The notes under the pieces were generated by a model. The model saw nothing but the letters and a program-made list of their open reading frames with translations, was not told where the DNA came from and searched no databases. From Irpex lacteus (taxonomy: Eukaryota > Basidiomycota > Agaricomycetes > Polyporales > Irpicaceae), in contig MQVO02000004.1 of the NCBI GenBank assembly GCA_001986395.2, forward strand, positions 1,736,001 to 1,800,000: DNA of 64,000 nt, in the 5' to 3' direction. Shown here piece after piece: positions 24,849 through 34,697 of the stretch (position 1 is the stretch's first letter; every line of letters begins with the position of its first letter). Made by a program: the position numbers and the translations under genes.

Positions 24849-26307
24849 ATGGTTCACGTCGCTTCTTTCATTGGTGCTCTCCTTTTCGCAGGTGTCGCAA
24901 CTGCCCTGCCCCGCCCTGACAGCTCTATCAACGAGCCCGCCGTTGCCGCCCCCGATGGTGTCAAGGTTACCCTCACTGGGTGAGTGTGGATCAAACGATT
25001 ATCTTTAAGACTACCCTAATAAGTAATTCGATTTCAGTTCCTCCAAGAGCACAGCATCCGCTAGCTCTTCCTACCCCGCATCCTCGTCGGTTGCTTCGAG
25101 CTCGAGCTCATCTTCCGTGGCCTCGTACACCCAGTCGTCGAACAGCTATGGTGGCTCTTCCAACAGCTACGGCGGTTCCTCCAACAGCTACGGCGGCTCT
25201 TCTGACAGCTACGGTAACTCGAACTCTAACTCTTGGTCCTACTCCTACTCCTGGGCGGCACCTCCCCAGCAAACCTCCAAGAGCTACGGTTCCGGCTACA
25301 ACAGCTGGGGATGGGGAGGTTCTGGCTACAACGACTGTGTTCAGCGTAAGTTTTTCTGAAATATATTCATTACTGTAGTTCGCTAATTAGTATTTGGACG
25401 TGTAGAATGCGTTGCTCAGCACGGTGCTCCCCCCTCCATGTACACTCCCCCGCCTTCCTCCAGCTCTGACAGCTCGAGCTCGTCGGGCAGCAAGACCCAC
25501 ACTATCATCGTTGCGCCTACTCAGGGTGTCAAGAGGTTCATTCCTCCCATGATGTCCGTTCCCCCGGGTGACACCGTCAACTTCATGTGGAGGGCCAACA
25601 ACCACACCGTCACCAAGTCTTCGCAGCTCCTTCCTTGCAACAAGACCGCTGACCACCCCTTCGCTTCCGGCGAGCAGAACATGGGCTTCCAGTTCCAGGA
25701 GACCGTCAACGACACTACCCCCGTCTTCTACTACTGCGGTACCCCCGGTCACTGTGAGGCTGGCATGTGGGGTGTGCTCAACCCTTCGACTTCCAACGGC
25801 ACCGACTCCGTCTCTACCATGCTCCCTCAGATGCTCTCCAACGACTCTTCGCTCTCTGCTACCTGGGCGTACATGAACGAGGTCGGCTCCAAGTACAACG
25901 CTTCCAACGCCGTCATGAACTGGGGTGGCAAGTACAACGTCAGCTCTGTTCCCGAGTGGGCACACGGCGAGCTCATGCAGAACATCATGTACACTCGTAT
26001 GTTCTTGGCCATGAACCCCGAGACCCTCCAGGAGGATGGTACCGTCGACATGTCCGCCACCAAGGCTCCCCTGTCCTTCCCCGCTGACCTCAGCGTTGCT
26101 CTTTCCGGCTCCAACAACGCTGCATCTTCCACCCCTGATGTTGGTAGCTCGAGCGCTGCTGCCTCTGGCTCCGCCTCCGCCTCCGCTTCCCCCAGTGCCT
26201 CTGCTTCGCCCGCCGCAGGTGCTTCGTCCAACGGTGCCCGTGGAACTGCTGTCTCCAGCGCGTTCCTCGGTGTTGCTGTTCTCGCTGTCTCGGTTCTCGC
26301 TCTCTAA
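24849..26307 (+). CDS. secreted Ser-rich cupredoxin, probably GPI-anchored
   Basis: Extracellular copper-protein-like cell-surface protein. Exons 24849-24979, 25038-25345 and 25406-26307 give 446 residues. A signal peptide (VHVASFIGALLFAGVATA) is followed by a Ser-rich stalk with four near-identical SSNSYGG units, then Trp/Tyr/Gly-rich sequence and a Cys pair (DCVQQCVAQHG). The plastocyanin-like domain (about residues 175-265) has candidate type-1 copper ligands: His in RANNHTVTKS, and Cys, His and Met in YYCGTPGHCEAGM. Several NxT/S sites follow, then an Ala/Ser-rich tail and a hydrophobic C-terminus (AFLGVAVLAVSVLAL) after small residues, as expected for a GPI signal. Codons are strongly biased to C at third positions, unlike neighbours, suggesting high expression. 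Substrate or redox partner unknown. Confidence 0.88.
25135..25218 (+). repeat. four tandem 21-bp repeats coding SSNSYGG
   Basis: Units at 25135-25155, 25156-25176, 25177-25197 and 25198-25218 encode SSNSYGG three times and SSDSYGN once. Differences among the first three are silent third-position changes. They lie in the stalk of the cupredoxin protein. Confidence 0.9.
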
Positions 26308-26918
26308 GAGCTGAAAACTTCTTTGTTGCTTCTTCACCTTTACGATTCGGACACTCACCTACTTCGTTTTCGACGGACCATGATATTTCGAGTGAGCACA
26401 ACTCTGTGATGCACGTTTGTTTTTGTCTAGAGGACATTTTCGACTAGTTGTACGACGGACTCTCTTACTATAGTTACTATCCTCGCTTTGGAATTTTTTG
26501 CGGTGATCATTGGTTCCCGATTGAAACCCTTTTTTCTACTTTGTGGTTTTCTCTCCCTAGTGGTACCGACCATGTACCTAGCGTAGTCTACAAACCACCC
26601 CAACGTCTCGCATGCGAGGAAAGGAATACGGTTTCACCTCATTTTTTGCGGTTGGCTATCTCGGAGTGAAGAACCTAGCAACGATGAGAATTGAGATATT
26701 TATACTCTGCCATCCGAAGTGTTCAAGTGCAGTCGTACGGATGCTGGAGATTACGATTATCTCACGACCATGACTGGTTGATCGCAGGGCGCTGATTAGT
26801 GATTCACTGTCGAAGTTGGTAATCTTCCGTGTTCTCTGTTACGGCCACGCTCGACAACAACGACGTCCTTAGAAAAACTCCCATCGACGTGATAATTCCC
26901 TCTATCAATCATTGCGTA
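26308..26918. other. intergenic, cupredoxin 3' side and kynureninase 5' side
   Basis: About 610 bases with T-rich sequence just after the cupredoxin stop (likely 3' UTR). The rest is the upstream region of kynureninase. No TATA box or gene is evident. Confidence 0.5.
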
Positions 26919-28661
26919 ATGTCGACCTTCAAGCTCTCTGAGGAAGAAGACTCGCTTCGAAAGTTCCGCTCAGAGTTCGTTATCCCGACGAATAAGCAGA
27001 TGAAGGCCTCTGCTGTTCCGGACAGTCTCCGTTCGTCACTCTATCTGTTTAGCCCTCTGCGATCCCTCAGAAGCATCTTATGCTCAAGATACTCGCTGAA
27101 TCAACCACAACAATCATGCATACTGTGCACACCGTGATCAGAGGACGAAGAGTGCACGTATCTGTGTGGAAACTCGTTGGGTGCCATGGCAAAGAGGTCA
27201 AAGGCATTAGTCGTAGAAGAATTGGATGTCTGGGGTACTCGGTATGATATATTCTATGTTGAGTCTGTTCCGGAAGGTGCTAATGCGATGGCGCATCGTT
27301 GACAGAGCAGTAGAAGGACACTTTGATCATCCCCATGGGCGTGATTGGATGCATATCGCGGATCACGTCCACCCATACTTTGCAGAAATAGTAGGTAAGT
27401 TTGCCCTATTTAGCTAATACAATACATCGTGTTGAACGTATTCTTCAGGTGCCAAAGAGTCGGAGGTCGCTTGCATGGGAACGTTGACGGCCAACCTGCA
27501 TCTTATGATGAACACGTTTTACAAACCAACACAAGATCGCTTCAAGATCCTATGCGAGGCCAAAGCGTTTCCATCTGACCAGGTGGGATTCCCTATCATG
27601 CTAGGGCATCGCTTAAATTTGCTGATATCACTATCGACACTGACAGTACGCCTTCGCATCTCAAGTCACATCTCATGGTCTAAACCCTCAAGATGCGATC
27701 ATCGAGTTGTCACCTCGACCGGGAGAATTCACCTTGCGCGCAGAAGACATACTAACTACCATCGCCGAACACGGTGCCAGCATTGCGTTGGTGCTCTTCA
27801 GCGGCGTCCAGTACTACACGGGTCAATGGTTCCCAATGGAGAGGATCACCAAGGCGGCTCAAGGACAGGTACCCCATTTCCTTTCACTCCCCTAGCGTTT
27901 GCTCACTAATATCCTCTCCTGTTCTTGATTTACAGGGTGCCGTATGCGGATGGGATCTCGCACACGCCGCCGGCAACGTCCCGCTCTCACTACATGACTG
28001 GAACGTCGACTTTGCAGTCTGGTGCACTTACAAATACCTTAACTCTGGACCAGGTGGCATTGGCGGCCTGTTTGTGCACGACAGATGGTCTACTGAACCG
28101 ATCAGAGCTGCCGGATGGTGGGGTCACGACCCGAAGACGCGGTTTACCATGCCTTCACACTTCAGCGCTATCCCCGGGGCACAAGGATTTCAACAATCGA
28201 ACCCGTCTGTCCTCGCTACTGTGTCATTGCTGGGCTCCGTGCAACTGTTTCGTGAAGCGGGAGGGATGATTCCGTTAAGGGAACGTTCATTGAAGCTCAC
28301 TGGCTATCTCGAAGAACTCCTCCATCGGAGCAAGTGGTGGATCTCTACGGAACGTGCTGGACAAATTCAGCTCCAGGAGGATAGAGGTGAAGAGCATGGA
28401 GAGTTTGGGTTCACCGTCATCACACCGCAGGACCCGGCGTCGAGGGGGTCACAGCTTTCTCTGGTGTTCATACCTCTCGAGGGACGAACGATGCCCGGTG
28501 TTCTGAAGCTCCTTGAGGCACAAGGTGTTGTTGGTGACTCGAGGAAGCCAGATGTGATCAGACTCGCACCAGCCGCGTTGTACAACACGTTCGAGGACGT
28601 TGAGCGGGCAGTGAAGGTTTTGGAGGATGCACTAGGAGAATTGAGCGACAAGAGAAAGTAG
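26919..28661 (+). CDS. BNA5: kynureninase
   Basis: PLP enzyme of tryptophan breakdown; cleaves kynurenine or 3-hydroxykynurenine to (3-hydroxy)anthranilate plus alanine, feeding de novo NAD synthesis. Exons 26919-27024, 27142-27241, 27306-27394, 27449-27582, 27647-27868 and 27936-28661 give 458 residues, the usual fungal length. Landmarks: [10 protein letters not shown] near residue 45, MGTLTANLH (PLP phosphate region), [24 protein letters not shown] with the Asp that pairs with the pyridine ring, and the Schiff-base lysine in [23 protein letters not shown] lies just downstream. The C-terminus ([20 protein letters not shown]) is typical. The start ATG at 26919 gives [11 protein letters not shown]. 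No other pathway gene is adjacent. Confidence 0.95.
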
Positions 28662-28982
28662 ATTTACCCTGCGAATTAGTTTGTATTATTTTCTTACGCA
28701 TATGTATCACTCTGTCTGGTTGGATCCTCGTTCGCAGATCTGTTCGGCGTCTATAGATGGCTTTGTGGCGTTTTATTCCCACAAAAGGCAATGCATGGTG
28801 CACTAACTTCTGCCCACCTCCGAGACAGTCTACGCCCTGCACATCGAATATGGCAGAGTACTAGCAGACCATTGTAACATAACAAGGATATGGAAGTAAA
28901 ATGAGAGTTGATCGCGTTTCGGGACAGGCGAGAAAAGTAGAAAAACCCATGTGCAAGAAGTTTCAAATGGTTGTCTTATTAC
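28662..28982. other. convergent 3' intergenic region
   Basis: About 320 bases between the convergent kynureninase and BTB genes. It probably holds both 3' ends; an additional downstream exon of the BTB gene here cannot be excluded. Confidence 0.4.
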
Positions 28983-29967
28983 TCACGAGCGATTAGCAAA
29001 TGTTGCTCTCGTGTAGATACGGGAGGGAGGACTCACCCGAAGGTTGTTAAAACCAGCTAAGATTCTATCCACTTCAGCGGCCACTACGGCTTTACAATCT
29101 TGGCACGCTAGTTGCTCGCGGAACTCGTTCAATTTTGTCTCGAGGTCCTCGCGGTAGAGAGCTGATATATTTGGCATAGATAGACTGCTTTAACATATGT
29201 TCGTTTCAAAAAAGTGCACAGATGTTACCTGGTTCATCCATGAATAACTTCGCGCACACCAACTGGAAATCAATGTAGATTTCATCCCGTTGGGCAGCAG
29301 TACAAGAGGGGCTCTGCGCATGACCTGCCATGCGAACGACGAGCAGCTGCTTCAGCGCCTCCGCACGCAGAGCATGTAGAATATGCAGCCTGCGGAGGTA
29401 CGATACGCCCATTCGCGCACTTAAATCCAAGGACAGTTCGTATACTCGGGAATGGATTGTCTTGGCCGAGGTAGCCACAGCGACGTCTTCGAGGCCATAT
29501 TCCGCTGCGAGAGCGTAAGCCTCGAACGGATAATCTTCAGCTTGGCGGACTATGGCGTGGTGTAGGAAAGTGTCTTGGAAAACGTGCACTTCGAGGGGAG
29601 TCATCCCGTATTTTCGCAATGCATCGAGAGCCGCCCGGATAGACTCAAGCGACGGCCAGTGTAAGTCGCACGGTAGGCCGTACATGGTGTGCAACAGGTC
29701 GTTCAAGATACCGGAGGCCTCCGGTAGAGAAACCAAGGCAGGATTTTCTGATGTGTACTGCGAGGTAGCGGTTAGATGTCCGCCAAATTGGTTTTTGGAC
29801 GTGGTCAGAATCTGGCCGCTGTGGACAGCGAAGTAGACATTGTCTGAGGCGCGGATGATAACGTTCGGGAGCGTATCAGCGAGGCGGTGATTTAGTGTCC
29901 CATCGAAGACGATAGAGACCTGACAGGGCTCATTTTCCGTTACAAAAGGCGGATGCTCGACCAACAC
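28983..29967 (-). CDS. BTB/POZ-domain protein of the basidiomycete type
   Basis: Belongs to the expanded Agaricomycete families of short BTB proteins, thought to serve as protein-interaction or Cul3-adaptor modules; function unproven. The first exon runs from the ATG at 29967 to about 29219. It encodes a BTB-like fold: DNVYFAVHSGQILTTSKNQF, then a region ending PEASGILNDLLHTMYGLP, followed by helical sequence rich in Ala and Leu (YPFEAYALAAEYGLEDVAVA and on to LRRLHILHALRAEALKQLL). The first exon joins in phase to the second at ALYREDLETKLNEFREQL. The second exon carries two cysteines (ACQDCKAVV). The last listed stop is at 28983, but a GTGAGT donor just after FNNLR suggests the true 3' end may use a further exon. 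Confidence 0.7.
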
Positions 29968-31114
29968 GCTGAGCTATGGGAAATCGGTTTGTTCGTTGAG
30001 CGTGTTCCACGAAGATACGTAGATAGCACACACTGGTTTATTGGCCATAATCCTCTTTATCTACAACTCCTTCGGGGCCCTATGTTCAGTCCCGGCCAAG
30101 TCCTCCGTGGAAGAAAACTAGGCGTTGTCGGCCTACGAGGTCCTGGGTTCGGCGACGCTTGAGGAGGGGGTTAGCGTTGCTCGTAGAGATCCCGGTCGAT
30201 AGCAAGGCGGCATTCCATCTAGGTTTAATAGCTCAGAAGTGAGTTTATTGGCGAGCAGGGAAAGTGCCGGTAGTAGAAGGACCATCTCGTTACCGCTAGA
30301 AAAGCAGCCGCAAACGAAGGTCGGAGTACTGAAGTGAATACTTTTGGCGCCTGCAGACTCCAGCTTGAAGTCAATCCACTGGCAACATCCTTTCCTTACC
30401 TTCGAGTCCATCTCGGGCATTAGGCAAATCCACAATGTTCAACGTTGAGGAGCTCTGGGTTTCGCGCACTGTTCTAGGTAGCAAAGGAGGCTGAGAGGAG
30501 CAAGTAGAGCAATTGGGCGAGGATGCATCAAGCCGACGCGACGCGAGCAGAGGTTGATATTCTATAACAAGGTGCGCCCCTCGTTGTCTCCCAGAGCCTC
30601 CTATATTTATTTGACTAGCTTGGCAGCCGATAGGCCTCGTGTGCGTATCCGGCGGATATCCTGTTCCCAACGTCGAGGTATTTCAGGCTGCCATCGCACC
30701 GTAAGGCCAGAAGAATGACCGTGCCTCTTCGTCCACGACGTTGCATACTCGGCTGCTTGAAAGCTTTGCAGACTAGACTCAGTAGGCCGAGACATGCTTC
30801 AGGTGTCGTTGCCATGCCCCGCCTCCGCAGCCCCCTTCGCTCGTTTTAATCTTCAAGGTTCTGCTGGGCACTCGGGTTTGACCTGGTCACAGAACAAACG
30901 CGTAGCCTAGACCACAGTGAAGGACTGGAACAAGGAACGCAATCTCCAACGAGTTATTGAAGACGTGGAAGTCCATGTCAATCCGAAAATCGAACCTTCG
31001 AAGCGACCAGGCAGTATGAAGTTGCAGAAAGTCGTATGCGCACTGTCGAGGCAGTCAGAGGCGGTGCTCTTGGGCATGCGGTGAGCCGAAGAATAATTTA
31101 ATAGGTACTTCAGG

Positions 31115-31889
31115 TCAAAATACTTGATATCTTACGCTGTAATACGCTGTGGACCGAGTCCATCCTTCAAACTGGGATGCGCAGACCCAGGTTTCTTCTA
31201 GCGAATATCCTGTTTTGGATACCGGGCTTACTATATATTCCGTAGGACGCCCCAGATGTGGTACGGAAATAACGCGGTCAGCTTCACTATACGGCTGCAT
31301 GAAGTGAATCGGAGAGGTATGTGACAGCTTCTTTCCTCAGATATCCAGTATCACTAAACATAAAACGACAACGTCAGCTGCGTCGAACCCAAATGGTCAA
31401 AATTTCATATCGTACCTCTTGCTATCAGTTGCTGATTTCCCAACTCGCACAACGCAGATCCCTCTATATCGAGCGGTATACAAGATACAGACGACTGTAA
31501 GACATGGTCCAATGGTGATAGTTCCCTCAGAAAACTGTCCTATCTTGGATGCCTCTCGCGGATGCCCTTGATGCGTTTGGTTAGCTGCGTATTCTTCTAC
31601 CTTCCGTATATCGTCGCTATACCTGTCGAGGTTTCCAGCTTCCTTTGCGCTCAATGAGGCGCCACGAGTCCTACTCGTGCCTGACTTGCAAATCGTGGAA
31701 TGGCCTACGGACCCCTCTTACATAAGACCCGCCAACGAGGGATGCCTCTAGAGAGCTAATTTCAAAGTCGCCTTCCCTATTTTGCGGACCCGCAAGCCCA
31801 TCGCACGCCTCCAGATACCAACATTCATATAACGACGGACCCAAACAACCAGGTACGGCTCCACTTGTTGGCACGTAAGTATTCGGCAT
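31115..31889 (-). other. possible decayed or hypothetical gene
   Basis: Three consecutive minus-strand frames (31889-31671, 31654-31397, 31300-31115) lie in gene order with plausible splice signals between them, such as a GTACGA donor after the second. They contain ordinary-looking protein sequence (for example KVEEYAANQTHQGHPREASK and GYSLEETWVCASQFEGWTR). No family is recognised and no single intact reading was assembled. It may be a hypothetical gene, a relic, or chance. Confidence 0.2.
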
Positions 31890-32459
31890 GGGGAGGTCAG
31901 TCTCGATCTTTTATTGGCCAATGCGCTGGTAGATTATAGATTTAATTAAATGCCTTAGACCTCGCAAGGATGCAAGAACAGGACAACATTATGGTGACGG
32001 CGTACCTGCGATTGAGGGTAATCATTGCCCTACCTCTCCTTCTCCCCACCCAAGCTTAACCCTATCATCTCGACAACTATACTACGCGTTGATGCAGCAT
32101 GCACGATGAATCCTCTGGTAAATGAACGAGTGATCATGGAGGGATGTGAAGTGAGATGGTAGTGCATTCGGTGAGCTAGAGAAATGGGCGAGATGTCACT
32201 GCATAGCGAGCGACCAGGAGAGCGTAGTGGGAGGGAATTAAGGCTCAATAACGTAGAGAGGTGTGTTGCCAAAAATGCGCTGGGTTTTCCTATGATTTGG
32301 CCTTTCTCAAGAGACATATATGTTTTCCGGCTCATAGTGACGCCGGGGCAACGTTGTCCCGGAAGGGATGTACTCAACACTCACTAGTACTCACTGCGGA
32401 ACCCTTACTGACTCAACTTGTGTAGACTTCCGCTCTCAAATTCCCAACATTGACCAGGT

Positions 32460-32711
32460 TTGAGGCTCATCCGCCTCATTTTCGACAGACTCCTGTGTAG
32501 TGGAGGGACAGCGCAGCAGATATTCCACGTGTGTTCACTCTTCTGCATGCTAGCGTATCTTCTCGGTCGAAGGCTTCAAACTGAGGATGATATCGATGAA
32601 GCGTGGCAAATTTTCATGCCTCCTTCAATCAGCGACCCGGACTACTTGCATGGCCTGGTTGATGCTCATGAAGAGTTCAGGCGGAATCGACAATACAGAC
32701 CATTGCTGTAA
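32460..32711 (+). other. orphan 83-codon open frame
   Basis: An open frame with an amphipathic, protein-like C-terminal half (RRLQTEDDIDEAWQIFMPPS, then DPDYLHGLVDAHEEF). Splice-like signals precede it (GT at about 32459 and a CAG near 32489). No family recognised; could be the last exon of a small gene or of a relic. Confidence 0.2.
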
Positions 32712-33228
32712 ACAGTAAGCCTCACGGCACTTGCAGAAAATATACACTACTGAGTTCAGCACATGATGAATGGCATTAATGGCAGGGCGTGCTGTGGTCG
32801 TTCGATTTCTTCTCTCAATGCCATCAGGCCGTCATACATCACGGCAGCATCGACATGCGCCCGTGCCATATCATGATCGTCGGGAATAAACAGACGTCTC
32901 GACTACAACGAATCAAGCTCTCCTACGACCAATAACCGCCACTGCAACTGTTAGGGAGGTCGAATGACCGATAACGAGGTATCCTGTACTCACAAAATCG
33001 CTGGGAGCTATGTCAGCCACCGAGAATGACGGCTGGCATGCCTACATTGAATAGAAAAGCCACACCGGCATACTCTTCTATTCTTCGAGGACAGTCTTTT
33101 GACAGCGATTCTCTCCGAGAGCCATCGGGACAGCCACTGACAGCAGCCAACGTGACATCGCCCACCTTATGTTATAATAATAAATTGACAACGACGTAGG
33201 AACGAAATTCAAAGCCATCCATGCAACT

Positions 33229-33242
33229 AGTATAAAGCCTGC
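33229..33242 (+). promoter_or_regulatory. TATA element of secreted-Cys gene 1
   Basis: Reads AGTATAAAGCCTGC. The copy before gene 2 (34341-34354) differs at one base only. It lies about 79 bases before the start codon. Confidence 0.75.
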
Positions 33243-33309
33243 GTGGTTTCAGCCAGTGAATGCAAACCCGCCCACGGACCAAGCAGCAACTTCCCCGGTC
33301 TCGACCAAC

Positions 33310-33625
33310 ATGAAGCTCACAGCGTCGTCACTACTTATCATCATGGCGGCAGCTCAGTCTGTCGTAGCTTCTTTTTGCTGCCAAGAACTTCCCCCTCGCT
33401 TTCAATGCCCTCTTCCACCGCCTACTGACCTAAATCGGCGTCTTATCATCGCCGGACGCGTGTCACCATTCGTCGAGGCCCGCTCTACGCAAGTGTGTTG
33501 CTGCGCTGCAGCTACACAAGCTGATTGCGAAAGCTTTTGCGTAAGTGATTGAACCCCTTATGAGGCTACACGCGAGCTGACGAGGCGTTTACTGTAACCT
33601 TGCGCGCGATTGTGCTTAGGAATAG
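33310..33625 (+). CDS. small secreted cysteine-rich protein, copy 1
   Basis: Short secreted protein of unknown function. Exon 1 is 33310-33540 (77 codons), then an intron with GTAAGT donor starting right after the last Cys codon. Splicing to the TAG at 33619 adds one Glu and then a stop (33623-33625), giving 78 residues. A signal peptide (MKLTASSLLIIMAAAQSVVA) precedes a mature part of about 57 residues with eight cysteines at 23, 24, 33, 63, 64, 65, 73 and 77. The centre holds PLPPPTDLNRR, with a Kex2-like Arg-Arg, and IAGRVSPFVEARS. The Cys pattern CC-x8-C-x29-CCC-x7-C-x3-C is not that of hydrophobins. Copy 2 lies 1.1 kb downstream on the same strand. Alternative acceptors could lengthen the C-terminus. 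Confidence 0.75.
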
Positions 33626-34340
33626 CCATGAGATGCCAAGCCATGAACCGCACGGGTCTTACCTTATCTCTGGTAGGGCTCTATGGTGAGTGTCGGGTCT
33701 GTGTGATAAAATATCGCGAGTACTCGCTCAAATATTGCTGTTCAGCAATTCCGGTTTGCATCCCAGTCGGCTCTAGGCAGAGGTCCACCGATGGAGCCGT
33801 GATGTGCTTGTACATATTTCGTTCGCGTCAAATAACTGTATGCTGTGTGTATGTGCAAACAGCCTTGATGCGGTCTGCCAATGTGCTGGTCGCATGGTAT
33901 GGTCGGTCCGGGGAAGTAAGGTAAGTCGAATGTGGGATAATGAAGAGCGTTGACTCGGAAGCCAGCCATACGACCTCGCTCTACGGCATGCTGGTAAGCA
34001 CATGAGATACGATGACAGAAACATAGTAAACGTCTCACATCCAATATATCAGTGCGACCTTGACGGGTGCTCTTGTTAACGATAGGTGGGCGAGAGTCCC
34101 ACTATGTGCGTTTTGCGCCGCGACGAGCGAGCTCCTGTTCGATAAGACAATCTCTTTTGTCCATCCGGTGCTGTTAATCTGTTCTACAGCATCGTGGCCG
34201 CAGGGTTGCACTGCCAAGGTTTATCGCGGCGGCTAATATGACGTTGAGCAATGTGCGCCCCGTCAGTCAAGGATACGCTAGGATACGGCGCATCGTGTGC
34301 TGGAGGTTCCAGCATCGGAGACCAATTCGTCTACGAAATG
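33626..34340. other. spacer between the two secreted-Cys genes
   Basis: About 715 bases with no recognisable gene. The sequence after copy 1 does not visibly align to that upstream of copy 2 except for the core promoter. Confidence 0.5.
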
Positions 34341-34354
34341 AGTATAAAACCTGC
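34341..34354 (+). promoter_or_regulatory. TATA element of secreted-Cys gene 2
   Basis: Reads AGTATAAAACCTGC, a 13/14 match to the element of copy 1. It lies about 61 bases before the start codon. Confidence 0.75.
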
Positions 34355-34403
34355 ATAATATCCGCCACAGAGGTTATCGTTCGTTAACGGCTCTCGCTCT
34401 ACG

Positions 34404-34697
34404 ATGAAGCTCTCACTCACCTCTCTCCTCGTCATCGTAGCTGCGGCCCAACATGCTGCAGCCACTGTTTGCTGCCAACAGAATCAACACGGCCAACAGT
34501 GCCCCCTTCCACCTCCGACCGAGTTAAACCGCCGCCTGTCAATCGCCGGACGCGTGTCGCCGTTTGTTGAAGCCCGCTCAGCGCAAGTCTGCTGCTGTGT
34601 TGCATCCACGAAGGAGCTGTGTGCGACGATATGTGTAAGGCCCTTTCATTTGACAATGAACTATTAGACACTGACGTTCATGTTGTTGTTAAAGTGA
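34404..34697 (+). CDS. small secreted cysteine-rich protein, copy 2
   Basis: Paralogue of the gene at 33310. Exon 1 (34404-34634) is again exactly 77 codons and aligns without gaps to copy 1. It has a signal peptide (MKLSLTSLLVIVAAAQHAAA), the same eight cysteines, PLPPPTELNRR and the invariant IAGRVSPFVEARS. The intron again begins directly after the last Cys codon. With the acceptor at 34693-34694 the second exon is only the TGA stop (34695-34697), giving 77 residues. A second acceptor (near 34716) aligns better with the copy-1 acceptor and would add about 20 residues (starting ESCSGVNLAEAAVL) and perhaps a further intron. The variable parts are at positions 25-32 and 66-76. Function unknown; extracellular by its signal peptide. 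Confidence 0.75.

Larger units (their letters stand above)
29968..33228. other. 3.2-kb gene-poor stretch
   Basis: No recognisable gene on either strand. Many short frames of 60-120 codons occur. The two that look least random are listed separately (31115-31889 minus, 32460-32711 plus). No terminal repeats, target duplications or transposase motifs were seen. Confidence 0.5.

Noticed and set aside
25387..26358. 323-codon minus-strand open frame
   Set aside because: It lies exactly antisense to the cupredoxin exon. The strong C-ending codon bias of the true gene removes stops on the other strand. The translation is a Gly/Val/Arg-rich shadow without domain or splice logic.
33610..33924. 104-codon Cys-containing frame after secreted-Cys copy 1
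   Set aside because: It begins inside the intron of copy 1 in another frame; Cys positions do not match the family and no signal peptide is present.
33310..34697. the secreted Cys-rich pair as hydrophobins
   Set aside because: Hydrophobins have C-CC-C-C-CC-C spacing. These have CC-C-CCC-C-C, a Cys triplet, and only one residue block between distant clusters.
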